Source: RPRC01 sp034933285
Lineage (GTDB): Bacteria > Desulfobacterota > Desulfuromonadia > Geobacterales > Geobacteraceae
Assembly: GCA_034933285.1 (NCBI GenBank)
Contig: JAYFNT010000010.1
Coordinates: forward strand, 1-64,000
DNA length: 64,000 nt
Direction: 5' to 3'
Shown: piece after piece, positions 34,721-42,687 of the stretch
Position numbering within the stretch: position 1 is the stretch's first letter
Layout of the letters: each line of letters starts with the position of its first letter
Notes under the pieces: model-generated
Told to the model about the DNA's origin: nothing
What the model saw: only the letters and a program-made list of their open reading frames with translations
Databases searched by the model: none
Program-made: the position numbers and the translations under genes

Positions 34721-36925
34721 TTACGGGCCAACCGGCATTGCAGGGCGTAAGGATCCAGTCGCGCCAGGGGCAAAGTTCCGATTTCCCGTGTTTCGGGCAA
34801 TTTTGTCCAGCAATACGATCATGGTGTCCCATGCGTTCTTCAGCGACGGGTCGAGTACGGCAACCGGGTAGCTTGAACCTGCGTCCCATCCTCCAAGGCC
34901 GCCAGTTGTGGATAATGTGCCAGCAAATTTTTTGACCCTGCCCAAGTATTGAAGTGTTTCGGCCGGCCTCAGTCCTTTCTCGTAATTGCCGGGACCCTCG
35001 TTGTAGCTCATTGTGCCGCCTTCGACGCCGTATTTCTTGAACAGGAAAGCCGCATATTTTGCGCTTGCGTCCAAGTTGTCTGCAGGATCCCAGATGTTTC
35101 CGCCCTTGCGGCCAAACTGTGCGAATGTACCAGGCAGCATTTGCCCTATACCCAACGCCCCTTTCGGACTTTTGGCCTTGGGATTTCCACCGGATTCGGC
35201 CATGATCATGCCCAGGAACCACGAAGGGCTGATACCGTGTCGCCTGGCAGCGGCCATGACAAGTGAATCATACTTATGAGCATTGATCAGGCTTGTTGCG
35301 CCGGATACGCTCCGTGACAAATAGGCTGATTTATTGCCCATGGCATTTTCAGTAAGGTCCCCGGTGTTCAGCTTGGCAACTTCCTGCTCCATGTCTCGTT
35401 GGCCGATCTTGAATCCCAGCGAACCTCTGTATGTGCCGGTATTTTGGCCCAACAAGTTTTCTACCTCGGAGCTACCTGGCATCTTGGCGCTCAAAAGCCG
35501 ATTGCCGTTGTCAATAATGGCCGTTGCCTGGTCTACGCCTCCAGGTTGGCCGAATGCCGCCAGGAGTTTCATCATGTAAAAGATCTGACCGTCCCGGGTT
35601 GGCGAGAATTTCCTGGCTGCGGCGAGCGCTCGGCGTAGGTTTGTCGGGTCGTTCAGACCGGCATTTCTGCGGCGCTCCAGGTCCAAGATACGGGATGCAT
35701 TGAGCGGACCTTTGTCGAATCCGCCGATGATGTCCCACTTCATCAATTCGCTTCCCGGATCCCCGCCGGGCATGAGCGCGCCTTGCATGGTCTGAAAAAG
35801 GTTGCTGGAGAAACCCATCGTCCCTGGCGCATTATACAGGGCGGATGTCTGGGCCATGATAGATGATGCCTGTGCGCCAGTCAGTGCCCGGCCGCCTTGG
35901 GCTCGGGATGCTATCATGAGGTTTTGGTTGATCAACCCGAGAAGCGTTTCGGACCGGCCGTCCTTGGCCTGTTTGCCCATAAACAGGAGCGCGTCGATCG
36001 CCTGGCGCTGTTTCTGCGGGTCCGCTCCGGTCACATTGTAGTATCCGCCGATGAGGCCGGTCGCCTGCCCCATGTCGATATTGGACAGCCGGGCGAATCG
36101 TTCCAGTCGCGTCAATGATTCCATGTCGCCAGCGCCTGTCATCCGGCGCATGCCCATGATCCCTTCAGCTTCTTCTTGCGGTGTGAAGTTCCACGGCGAC
36201 ACCCGGCGATCATACGAGACACCGCGCATAAGAAGGCCGGTTTCTGTCGTCTCCAGCTTTTGGGTCTTGTCCCAGCTGGACTTGATCATGCTCATGACTG
36301 AACCAACGCCAAATAAGGCTGCTCCGTATGCAATGGCCTTCTTGGACACACCTAAAAGCACGGTGCTGCCGCCTGCCCCTTCGCCTGGTGCGTCACCATA
36401 TCCACCGATTGCCTCGGTGTACTCTGCGCCGCGTCTTAACAGGTCATGCGCCTTCGGATCCTGGCGTTTTAACCGCTCGTAATTGCTCCGGAGGCCCTTT
36501 TCCCGCTCGTTCAGGCTCTCTATTCGCTCTTGTGCCGCTACCCACTCGTGAGGATTCGCAGAGCTTACGCGTCCCAGCTTTGCTTTTTCCGCCAACAGCT
36601 TCCCGAGTTCTGTCCGGGCCTTGGTGATCTCCTTCGTGTAGTCGGCCATGTTCTGTCCAATGCGCTTGGAGAGGGTTGCAGCCTCCTGGAACTGTTCTTT
36701 CTTCAGGAGACTGCCTTGCTGTTCGCCCTTGACGACCAGGCCCTTCATGCGGCGGATGTCTTCGGTGATCTTTCTGATCAGCGCGGAAGTCGTCTGCAGA
36801 CCGTCCTTGTCCGGGGCGATGTCCACGTCCTCCATCTCGCGGAGCCCCTTGTTGAGAAAATCGACCTCCTTGCGGGCTTCTTTTACCTGTCGTGCATCTA
36901 CTCGAAGATCAATTCCTACGCCCAT
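34721..36925 (-). CDS. Tape-measure-like protein with lytic transglycosylase domain
   Basis: A 734-residue protein. The N-terminal 150 residues are long charged helices (VKEARKEVDFLNKGLREMED). A Gly/Ala-rich hydrophobic segment (KKAIAYGAALFGVGSVMSMI) follows near residue 200, then a helical middle with repeated Met/Gly. The C-terminal part holds a lysozyme-like lytic transglycosylase: MAESGGNPKAKSPKGALGIG with the catalytic Glu, then SYNEGPGNYEKG. This combination is that of tape measure proteins of tailed phages, which set tail length and cut peptidoglycan during injection. No other tail, head or packaging gene is near, which is unusual. Confidence 0.72.
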   Translation of the reverse strand: MGVGIDLRVDARQVKEARKEVDFLNKGLREMEDVDIAPDKDGLQTTSALIRKITEDIRRMKGLVVKGEQQGSLLKKEQFQEAATLSKRIGQNMADYTKEITKARTELGKLLAEKAKLGRVSSANPHEWVAAQERIESLNEREKGLRSNYERLKRQDPKAHDLLRRGAEYTEAIGGYGDAPGEGAGGSTVLLGVSKKAIAYGAALFGVGSVMSMIKSSWDKTQKLETTETGLLMRGVSYDRRVSPWNFTPQEEAEGIMGMRRMTGAGDMESLTRLERFARLSNIDMGQATGLIGGYYNVTGADPQKQRQAIDALLFMGKQAKDGRSETLLGLINQNLMIASRAQGGRALTGAQASSIMAQTSALYNAPGTMGFSSNLFQTMQGALMPGGDPGSELMKWDIIGGFDKGPLNASRILDLERRRNAGLNDPTNLRRALAAARKFSPTRDGQIFYMMKLLAAFGQPGGVDQATAIIDNGNRLLSAKMPGSSEVENLLGQNTGTYRGSLGFKIGQRDMEQEVAKLNTGDLTENAMGNKSAYLSRSVSGATSLINAHKYDSLVMAAARRHGISPSWFLGMIMAESGGNPKAKSPKGALGIGQMLPGTFAQFGRKGGNIWDPADNLDASAKYAAFLFKKYGVEGGTMSYNEGPGNYEKGLRPAETLQYLGRVKKFAGTLSTTGGLGGWDAGSSYPVAVLDPSLKNAWDTMIVLLDKIARNTGNRNFAPGATGSLRPAMPVGP

Positions 36926-37247
36926 CTGAACACCCTCCTGTATGTGTGTAATTTTTCACTACCGGCAACCGCACCGGAACAATGCGGCCATTTTTGCGAA
37001 GCAGGGCGTACAGCTCTTCGAGAAAGAGAAGCAGCCGCCGGGAATCTTCTAAGGTTACGGTGGGGTCGTCGTCGATGGTCCACCATCGACTCAGAGCCCG
37101 GTAATACTCGCGCTCCGCAGTATCAAGCCCGACTGGCGTGACCTTTCCTTCGATTCGTTGGAGCACTGATTCCGGGGCATCGAAGACAGTCCCAACCGCC
37201 ATCAGTTGGCCACGCACCTTAAAAGCTGTCACAACTTCAACGAGCAT
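36909..37247 (-). CDS. Hypothetical protein (112 aa)
   Basis: Starts MLVEVVTAFKVRGQLMAVGT, a small barrel-like front found in phage head-tail or tail-accessory proteins (fixed-value strand then DAPESVLQRIEGKV). It overlaps the primase-helicase gene by 11 bases and the tape-measure-like gene by 17. The function is not known. Confidence 0.55.
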   Translation of the reverse strand: MLVEVVTAFKVRGQLMAVGTVFDAPESVLQRIEGKVTPVGLDTAEREYYRALSRWWTIDDDPTVTLEDSRRLLLFLEELYALLRKNGRIVPVRLPVVKNYTHTGGCSDGRRN

Positions 37248-39180
37248 GGTTGATCACCTCCGGGTCAAAATCGATGTCGTCAACTTCTGGGGATTCCCAG
37301 ATATTCGCCGGCTCGGCCTCAAAATCGATGTACTGTTCCGGCAAGCTATGCACTTTTGACAGGTACTGCAGAGATGGCTTGTGAAAAAATAGACCGATTT
37401 TTCCCTCATCAAGCCGGTCGTCCCTGGCTTTCACGCACATGAGCAGGGCATCAGGTTTGCGCTCGATCTCAGCGCGGGAGAGTTTCACCGATTCGCCGGC
37501 GTCCAATTTTGCAAGGTCGGATTCCTTGACCTTATTCCGCCACACCGACCACACATTCGAAGCGAGGTTCGTAATGTCTCCGTTGCCTTTGACATCCATT
37601 TTCCCGGCAGGGACAAACTCATTTTCGTCTTTCCGTGAATGAGCGACGAGATGAACGTGAACATCTGTGGAGTTAGCGAAATCGTTGAGCAGATCCAGGA
37701 AGGCTTTCTGTCCGTTGTAATCGTCGGAGGGGATCCCGCATTTCAGGAGAGAGTCAACCACGAACTGCTGCACGCCGTAGCGTTGATAAGCGTATTTGAA
37801 AACCTCAAGCATCCGCTCGACTTTCACGGTCCCAAGAAGGTCGAATATCCACAATTTGTCGTCGAACCAGGAAAGCGCCGTGTCAATTTCGTGCCGGCTC
37901 GGGATTTCTTTCCCGATCGCCTGGCGGATCATGCGGAAAATGGTTTTACGGGGGTGCATCTCGAAACTCGCGATGCAAACGCGCTCTCCCTGCGCCATTG
38001 CTGCAAGGGCGACATGGTTGAGGATAAGGGACTTGCCGTGACCGTTGATTCCGGTCCAGACGCTCACTTCCCCACGAAGCACCCGCACAGTCTGGCCGCG
38101 CATCGTCCAAGGGAAGTCGAAGCCTGGCAGCGTGCCGCCTGAAGGGTAAAACTCTTCAACGACCGCTTTGCGAAAACTTGAAGGGGTTTTCAGCTCTCCC
38201 GGGTCACGAGACTTTGCAGAAGCAAAGCATTCGCGCATTTCCTCGACGGTAACACCCTGCTTCAAACAATCGTTGGCGTCCTTGTGGGGAAGCTCCACGA
38301 TCTTGCATCGATGAGCACCCAGCCGGGCCACGATCTCTTCCGTTGCCTTCCAGCCCTCAGCATCCTGGTCTAGGCACAGGTATATCGTTTCGAACCGTTG
38401 GAGAAACGGAAATTCGTGATCAATCCAGCCCTGTTTATTCCCGCTGCCACCTCCGAACGGCACCGACATGGCGGGGAAGCCGTATTGATAAAGCGTGACG
38501 GCGTCAAGCTCACCCTCGGTAATCGCGACCGTCCGCGAATTTTCTGGTATCGCCTGCCAGCCAAAAAGACAAGGCTCGCAGCCAGGCTCAACCATGGTGA
38601 ACTTCTTGCCGTCGCGCCGGTTTAGGTGCAGATACTTCACCCCGGCCAGCTCACCGGAACGGAGCGAGGGAAGGACGAGCCAGGGACCTTGTGCAGGCTC
38701 TTGTTTTTTCCAACCAGCCCAAGGCCCGACATCTGATGCCTCGGCAACCTTGTATGCAGCAAGAGACTCCAAAGTTAGTTTGCGTTCGTCGCTCAGGTAT
38801 CGCACGACGGCTGAGTCCTCTTGCAGTCTCTTGCAGTTCTTGGGGGCTGAGGGTTTCCGAAACTCCCTTGCCGCCTGCAACTTCTCAAAGCGAGGCTCGT
38901 GTATCCCCAAAAAGTTTTTTGCTTCGAAAATGGCTTCTGATAGGCTGATGCCTGCAACCATCGACCAGAGGTCCAATAAATCCCCAGACGCTCCGGCTGC
39001 GAAATCCGCCCATCTGCCGCGCTTGCTCCCGTCCAGGCAAATTTTCAGCGAGCGCCCAGGATCACCGTTTGTGTTGCCAACGATCCACTCTCGTCCCTCG
39101 CGACGGCCGGCAGGCAGTAGATGAGCGGCTATTTCTTCGACCTGGTCGTTCAAGCGCTGCACAAGTTCTTTGATTTCCAT
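37237..39180 (-). CDS. Primase-helicase (TOPRIM plus RecA-like DnaB-type ATPase)
   Basis: A 647-residue replication protein of the T7 gp4 type. Residues about 1-90 are a DUF3987/zinc-less primase front (RWADFAAGASGDLLDLW). TOPRIM motifs follow: AITEGELDAVTL and YLCLDQDAEGW. The helicase part has a Walker A site GINGHGKSLIL, motif H1a-like IASFEMHP and a Walker B-like QFVVDSLLKCG, then HLVAHSRKD. It would prime and unwind at the element origin. It overlaps the replication-protein stop (ATGA), so the two are coupled. Such stand-alone primase-helicases are typical of phage satellites and small phages. Confidence 0.85.
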   Translation of the reverse strand: MEIKELVQRLNDQVEEIAAHLLPAGRREGREWIVGNTNGDPGRSLKICLDGSKRGRWADFAAGASGDLLDLWSMVAGISLSEAIFEAKNFLGIHEPRFEKLQAAREFRKPSAPKNCKRLQEDSAVVRYLSDERKLTLESLAAYKVAEASDVGPWAGWKKQEPAQGPWLVLPSLRSGELAGVKYLHLNRRDGKKFTMVEPGCEPCLFGWQAIPENSRTVAITEGELDAVTLYQYGFPAMSVPFGGGSGNKQGWIDHEFPFLQRFETIYLCLDQDAEGWKATEEIVARLGAHRCKIVELPHKDANDCLKQGVTVEEMRECFASAKSRDPGELKTPSSFRKAVVEEFYPSGGTLPGFDFPWTMRGQTVRVLRGEVSVWTGINGHGKSLILNHVALAAMAQGERVCIASFEMHPRKTIFRMIRQAIGKEIPSRHEIDTALSWFDDKLWIFDLLGTVKVERMLEVFKYAYQRYGVQQFVVDSLLKCGIPSDDYNGQKAFLDLLNDFANSTDVHVHLVAHSRKDENEFVPAGKMDVKGNGDITNLASNVWSVWRNKVKESDLAKLDAGESVKLSRAEIERKPDALLMCVKARDDRLDEGKIGLFFHKPSLQYLSKVHSLPEQYIDFEAEPANIWESPEVDDIDFDPEVINHAR

Positions 39181-39962
39181 CAGGCGACTCCTTTGAACAT
39201 GTCATACCTGGCGTCCGCGCTGTTGCCCGCGTTTCCTACCCGCACCACCAGCTTGTTCCATTGTCTGCGAAGAGCAGAGCCCGACAAGATATTGCTTCGC
39301 CAGAACGAATCGGATTGAGCCCACCGCATAACCACCTCCACCTTTTCCGGGGTCTGGCCGTCAAGTCGAAGTAGTTTATCGATATCCTCTGCCCATCTAT
39401 TGACAGCCTTCACGCGTTTCCCGTTGCTCAGTTCAGAGTTGCAGGGATTGTTTTCCAGGATCAGGTCAGCCAACAACCCCGATAAGCGGAGCGATTCGGG
39501 GGAAGATGTTCTATGGTTTTTGTATAATGTCTTTTGTGGGTGCACAGGTGGTGCACTAGTTCTGACAGAATTGTGCACGGGTGCACAGTTGTGCACTAGT
39601 TGACAATCCTTAGCAATTTCGCGCTTTTTGCTGATTTGTGGTGCACAGTTGTGCACTAGCCACTTTTCGTAATCTTTTTGGAACGATATCAAGTTGGTTC
39701 CGCCAGGCTGTTTTTCGATGATAACCATCTGTTTCGCCTCAAGATTCTGCAGCGCATAGATAACCGTCCGCCGGCTCAATCCGGTCAGTTCCTGAAACTG
39801 AGATACGCTGATTTTGTCCGCCTTCTTGTTCCAACCGTATGTTTTCCGGAAAACCACCCACAAGACCTGCCCTTCGCCAGATGGAGGCCAGTATCGACAG
39901 AATGCGTCTACAAGTTCATTGGCCAGGTCCATGTGGCCGTTTTCGGTCTGCGGGCTCGCCAT
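39180..39962 (-). CDS. O-like phage replication protein
   Basis: A 260-residue protein. The N-terminus (GHMDLANELVDAFCRYWPPS, then GEGQVLWVVFRKTYGWNKKA, then LTGLSRRTVIYALQNLEAKQ) is the winged-helix origin-binding domain of phage lambda O-type initiators. A linker of three LVHNCAP-type repeats (residues about 105-145) is followed by a C-terminal domain (ADLILENNPCNSELSNGKRV) like helicase-loader regions. The linker repeats arise from DNA repeats that look like origin iterons. In lambda, the origin is likewise inside the O gene. Confidence 0.76.
   Translation of the reverse strand: MASPQTENGHMDLANELVDAFCRYWPPSGEGQVLWVVFRKTYGWNKKADKISVSQFQELTGLSRRTVIYALQNLEAKQMVIIEKQPGGTNLISFQKDYEKWLVHNCAPQISKKREIAKDCQLVHNCAPVHNSVRTSAPPVHPQKTLYKNHRTSSPESLRLSGLLADLILENNPCNSELSNGKRVKAVNRWAEDIDKLLRLDGQTPEKVEVVMRWAQSDSFWRSNILSGSALRRQWNKLVVRVGNAGNSADARYDMFKGVA
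39539..39660. repeat. Iteron-like repeats inside the replication gene (candidate origin)
   Basis: Three copies of about 21 bases: 39539-39560, 39580-39600 and 39640-39660. The consensus core is GTGCACAGTTGTGCAC followed by TAG; the first copy carries one extra base. Each copy is an imperfect palindrome, and a half copy (TTGTGCAC) lies at 39571-39578. An AT-rich part lies at 39519-39537. Confidence 0.62.
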
Positions 39963-39965
39963 TGG

Positions 39966-40130
39966 TTACCTCTTCACCCGTGTCATCAGTCGCGGCGCGC
40001 CCAAGAGAGCGTCTACCGCCTCCAGGCGATGCGAAACCACCGGACCGAATGGGCCGGCCAAAGCTTTAAGAAGCCGGCGGCGGTAGCGTTTTAGGAAAAA
40101 AATTTCCAAGTAGTTCATGGCGGTCATCAT
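39966..40130 (-). CDS. 54-residue basic hypothetical protein
   Basis: MMTAMNYLEIFFLKRYRRRL at the start. Its ATG overlaps the stop of the AlpA/Xis-like gene (ATGA), and the replication gene begins three bases after its stop. The tight linkage supports it as a gene. Function unknown. Confidence 0.5.
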   Translation of the reverse strand: MMTAMNYLEIFFLKRYRRRLLKALAGPFGPVVSHRLEAVDALLGAPRLMTRVKR

Positions 40131-40342
40131 TTTCCTCGCTTTTGAATATCACTAGTGCTACGGCGAATTCTCGAATCGACGTATGTCTCGAGGGATTCGG
40201 TCCTGTACCGAACTGCTCCTTTGAATTTGATGAACTCCGGGCCGTTACCTGCCCATCTGGCGCGGCGCATCCAGTGGACACTCAGTCCCAACCTTTCCGC
40301 CGCTTCTTTCTCGTTGAGCAACCTCCCTGCTGTCAAATCCAT
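40127..40342 (-). CDS. AlpA/Xis-like DNA-binding regulator
   Basis: A 71-residue HTH_17 protein: LLNEKEAAERLGLSVHWMRR is the helix-turn-helix, GNGPEFIKFKGAVRY the wing and ESLETYVDSRI the last helix. Proteins of this type act as excisionase or as AlpA activators in P4-like satellites and prophages. The site AAGGAGGTTTC is near-perfect. It is the first gene of the leftward replication operon and lies just below the TGTCACG repeat array, which probably contains its operator. Confidence 0.75.
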   Translation of the reverse strand: MDLTAGRLLNEKEAAERLGLSVHWMRRARWAGNGPEFIKFKGAVRYRTESLETYVDSRIRRSTSDIQKRGK

Positions 40343-40419
40343 GAAACCTCCTTCGAATAATTGCGAGTTTTTTCAAAAACTGTAGAAAGGTATACACGTG
40401 TTACGTTTCGTGACGTCAA

Positions 40420-40456
40420 GCAAAAAAAAAGACCGAGTTTCCTCGGTCTTTTGCTA
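40420..40456. terminator. Bidirectional terminator upstream of the replication operon
   Basis: AGCAAAAAAAAAGACCGAG pairs with CTCGGTCTTTTGCT around TTTC. It would stop transcripts coming leftward from int and the 222-residue gene. Confidence 0.8.
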
Positions 40457-40479
40457 ATAATTACGGGGTGTTTTCCTTA

Positions 40480-40515
40480 TGTCACGCAAAATGTCACGTT
40501 ATGTCACGCGTGACA
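40480..40515. promoter_or_regulatory. TGTCACG operator-like array
   Basis: TGTCACG occurs at 40480-40486, 40492-40498 and 40502-40508; the last forms a perfect 14-bp palindrome with CGTGACA (40509-40515). Spacing of 12 and 10 bases puts the sites near one helical turn apart. A related CGTGACG lies at about 40410. The array overlaps the 3' end of the 222-residue gene. Confidence 0.55.
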
Positions 40516-41172
40516 TTTTTGCTTTCCTGATTGAACCATCCTTCGCCCACATTGCCGTCTTGCCTCATGTTGGGTCTCGTTGTAGCGCCCAGGATGAAGG
40601 ACATCAGCGATCTGGCCGTATTGCAGCCCATGTCCGTGAAGACGGAAAGCAATTACATCTTTGTCAATATTGGCTTTCAATTGCTGACAGACGAATGCCA
40701 CCGGGTCAAAATTTTCGGCTACTGTTTCAAGATCTTCCCTTTCTGGAGGGGAGGGGTACCAGAACTTTGGCAAAGGGTAGCCTTTTCCCTTGCAGTATTG
40801 CTCAAAGTCCGCCTTTTTGATTACGAAGTGCGACAAATGAATTTGTGTTTCATTGTCCGGCTCGGGTGGAGTTTCAGCAGAATTCAGAAACGCCACTGCA
40901 TCGAGGTATTCCGGTGTTCGAAAATTTGCGCCGTCACCTGAAATCCTGAAAGCGTTTGCAATCGTCACTTGAGTTATAACGCCCTGCCCATGAAAAAGCG
41001 CCGTAGGATAAACAATTAATGCGGGGGCCGGACATTCAAAGGGGTGCGGGTATAGATATGTTGAGTCCGCACGCATAACCTGGATGACTTCCATAAGAGG
41101 CCGTTCCAGTTCTGCGGCCCATCTGTTAGCAATTTGCCAGAAAGTGAGATAAGGTGGTGAAGGTTCGGTCAT
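40504..41172 (-). CDS. Hypothetical element protein with possible C-terminal HTH
   Basis: A 222-residue protein after a strong site (GAGGAGAGG). The N-terminus (YLTFWQIANRWAAELERPLM) is helical; the end (IAFRLHGHGLQYGQIADVLH) resembles a sigma-region-4-like helix-turn-helix. Its last codons contain the TGTCACG array, so it might bind it as a repressor. No family is recognised. Confidence 0.5.
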   Translation of the reverse strand: MTEPSPPYLTFWQIANRWAAELERPLMEVIQVMRADSTYLYPHPFECPAPALIVYPTALFHGQGVITQVTIANAFRISGDGANFRTPEYLDAVAFLNSAETPPEPDNETQIHLSHFVIKKADFEQYCKGKGYPLPKFWYPSPPEREDLETVAENFDPVAFVCQQLKANIDKDVIAFRLHGHGLQYGQIADVLHPGRYNETQHEARRQCGRRMVQSGKQKCHA

Positions 41173-41269
41173 ATCTGCCTCTCCTCGCAGTCTCCTGGTG
41201 TGTCGCGGGAAAGCGGTGGAGATTACCGCCTTGTCGGGTGCCCCCTATCCCGCGAAATGGAAGCTGTTG

Positions 41270-42490
41270 TTATTCGGTGCCGGTCATGGAAATGACTTTC
41301 GCTGCGATGCCTTCGATCATCAACCGCTCGATTTCGTTTGCGATCCTTTGGAGGGTAGGGCGGAGGTCGTCAAGTGTCAGTCTGGTATAGTGTTTTCCTG
41401 TAACGGTTCCATCAATATGGCCTGTAAGCAGATTTAAATCTTCTCGACGTAGTTTTAACCTTTCACCTACGGTAACGAAACTCCTTCGCAGACCATGAAC
41501 AGTTAAATCGAGACCGGTCCTCATCCTTAACTTTTCAGCCCGCAATGTGACGTGCCCGCATTTGTTTGCTCTCCAATCGGAAGGGAAAACAAACACCCCT
41601 CCTTCCTCACGGGTTTCATTGCGTCGCGTCATAATCTGCAGAGATTGTTTGCAGAGTGGAATTGAATAGCTGCGTTTCGACTTTTCCGTTTCATGGCGAA
41701 TAAAGGCTGTCTTATTTCCAAGATCAACATCACTCCATCTTATGCTTTGTGCCTCATTTGGGCGTAATCCTTGGTAAAGAGCAAATAGAAATGCGTCTCT
41801 ATGTATGGGAGTGAATTTTAGAAGACCATCGTAGAATGCTTTAAATTGCGCTGGTTCAAGACAATCTTCCCTTGCTTTTCTCTCAACCCATAGCTTTGCA
41901 TCAGATATTGTTTTAACGGGGTTTCTGGTGATGTATTGAGGATAAAGCACTGACCCGTAGTTGATAATACTTTGCAGACACTTAAAGCTATTGTATGCAG
42001 CACCGGGGCCGTTTACTTCAAATACCTGCTGGTACCGGTCGATTACTACTTGAGGCGTAAGCGTCGCTACAAGACTCGGCAAGGTTAAATGCAACCAGCT
42101 GGAAAACTTCTGAGGAACATGGATTTTGTACTGATACTCTGTTGCTTTTGCGAGAGGTTTCGTCTTTAAAAAATATTCGTAAAGGTCTTGCAGGGTAGGG
42201 ACGGTGCCAGCATTCGCAGGCTTGCCTTCTCGTAAACGCTGCATGATCTCCGGCGCTTTTGATCGCGCCTGCTTCGGAGTGTACTCTCCGTATCGCCCAA
42301 TCTTTCCTTTTACTGTTTTGTATTTTTTAACGCTTGGGTCGAAGACATCAATTTGAACAAAGAAAGTTTTTGAATCCCTACCAACACGGAGAGCAAACCC
42401 TTTCAGGTCCGTGTCAAAATAATCGATTTGCCCTTTATCTGCAAACGCCAGATTGTCTATATTATCTTTGGTGAGTTTCAGTCTAGGCAT
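41270..42490 (-). CDS. int: Tyrosine-type integrase
   Basis: A 406-residue site-specific recombinase of the P4/DUF4102-like class. An N-terminal arm-binding domain (DLKGFALRVGRDSKTFFVQI) is followed by a SAM-like core-binding domain and the catalytic domain: Arg in YQGLRPNEAQSIRW, His-x-x-Arg in HGLRRSFV, GH in LLTGHIDG and the nucleophile Tyr in GKHYTRL. ATG 42490 is chosen over 42502 because GGAGG lies six bases upstream of it. It sits about 200 bases from the attachment core, as expected for an integrase, and should cut within the 3' end of hpnH. Confidence 0.9.
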   Translation of the reverse strand: MPRLKLTKDNIDNLAFADKGQIDYFDTDLKGFALRVGRDSKTFFVQIDVFDPSVKKYKTVKGKIGRYGEYTPKQARSKAPEIMQRLREGKPANAGTVPTLQDLYEYFLKTKPLAKATEYQYKIHVPQKFSSWLHLTLPSLVATLTPQVVIDRYQQVFEVNGPGAAYNSFKCLQSIINYGSVLYPQYITRNPVKTISDAKLWVERKAREDCLEPAQFKAFYDGLLKFTPIHRDAFLFALYQGLRPNEAQSIRWSDVDLGNKTAFIRHETEKSKRSYSIPLCKQSLQIMTRRNETREEGGVFVFPSDWRANKCGHVTLRAEKLRMRTGLDLTVHGLRRSFVTVGERLKLRREDLNLLTGHIDGTVTGKHYTRLTLDDLRPTLQRIANEIERLMIEGIAAKVISMTGTE

Positions 42491-42569
42491 GGCGGCCTCC
42501 ATGGTTTATTCCTACCTAGTGCCAGGATTTGCGAAGAAAGGTAGGAAGTAAGTAGGACCAAAATTAAAA

Positions 42570-42608
42570 AACCCGCTAAATCTAGCGTATAGATTAGCGG
42601 GTTTGTGC
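42570..42608. terminator. Terminator between hpnH and int
   Basis: AACCCGCTAA-A-TCTA (42570-42584) pairs with TAGA-TTAGCGGGTT (42590-42603), one bulged A, loop GCGTA. On the minus strand it is followed by a T run. It lies on the element side of the junction and therefore ends hpnH transcription in place of the displaced native terminator, shielding int. Confidence 0.8.
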
Positions 42609-42687
42609 TGGGCTGTCAAGCTGTATGTATATGATATTTAGATATATTTCTTGTTATTTCAAAAACAGTAAAAAGCCTTGAAAAGTG

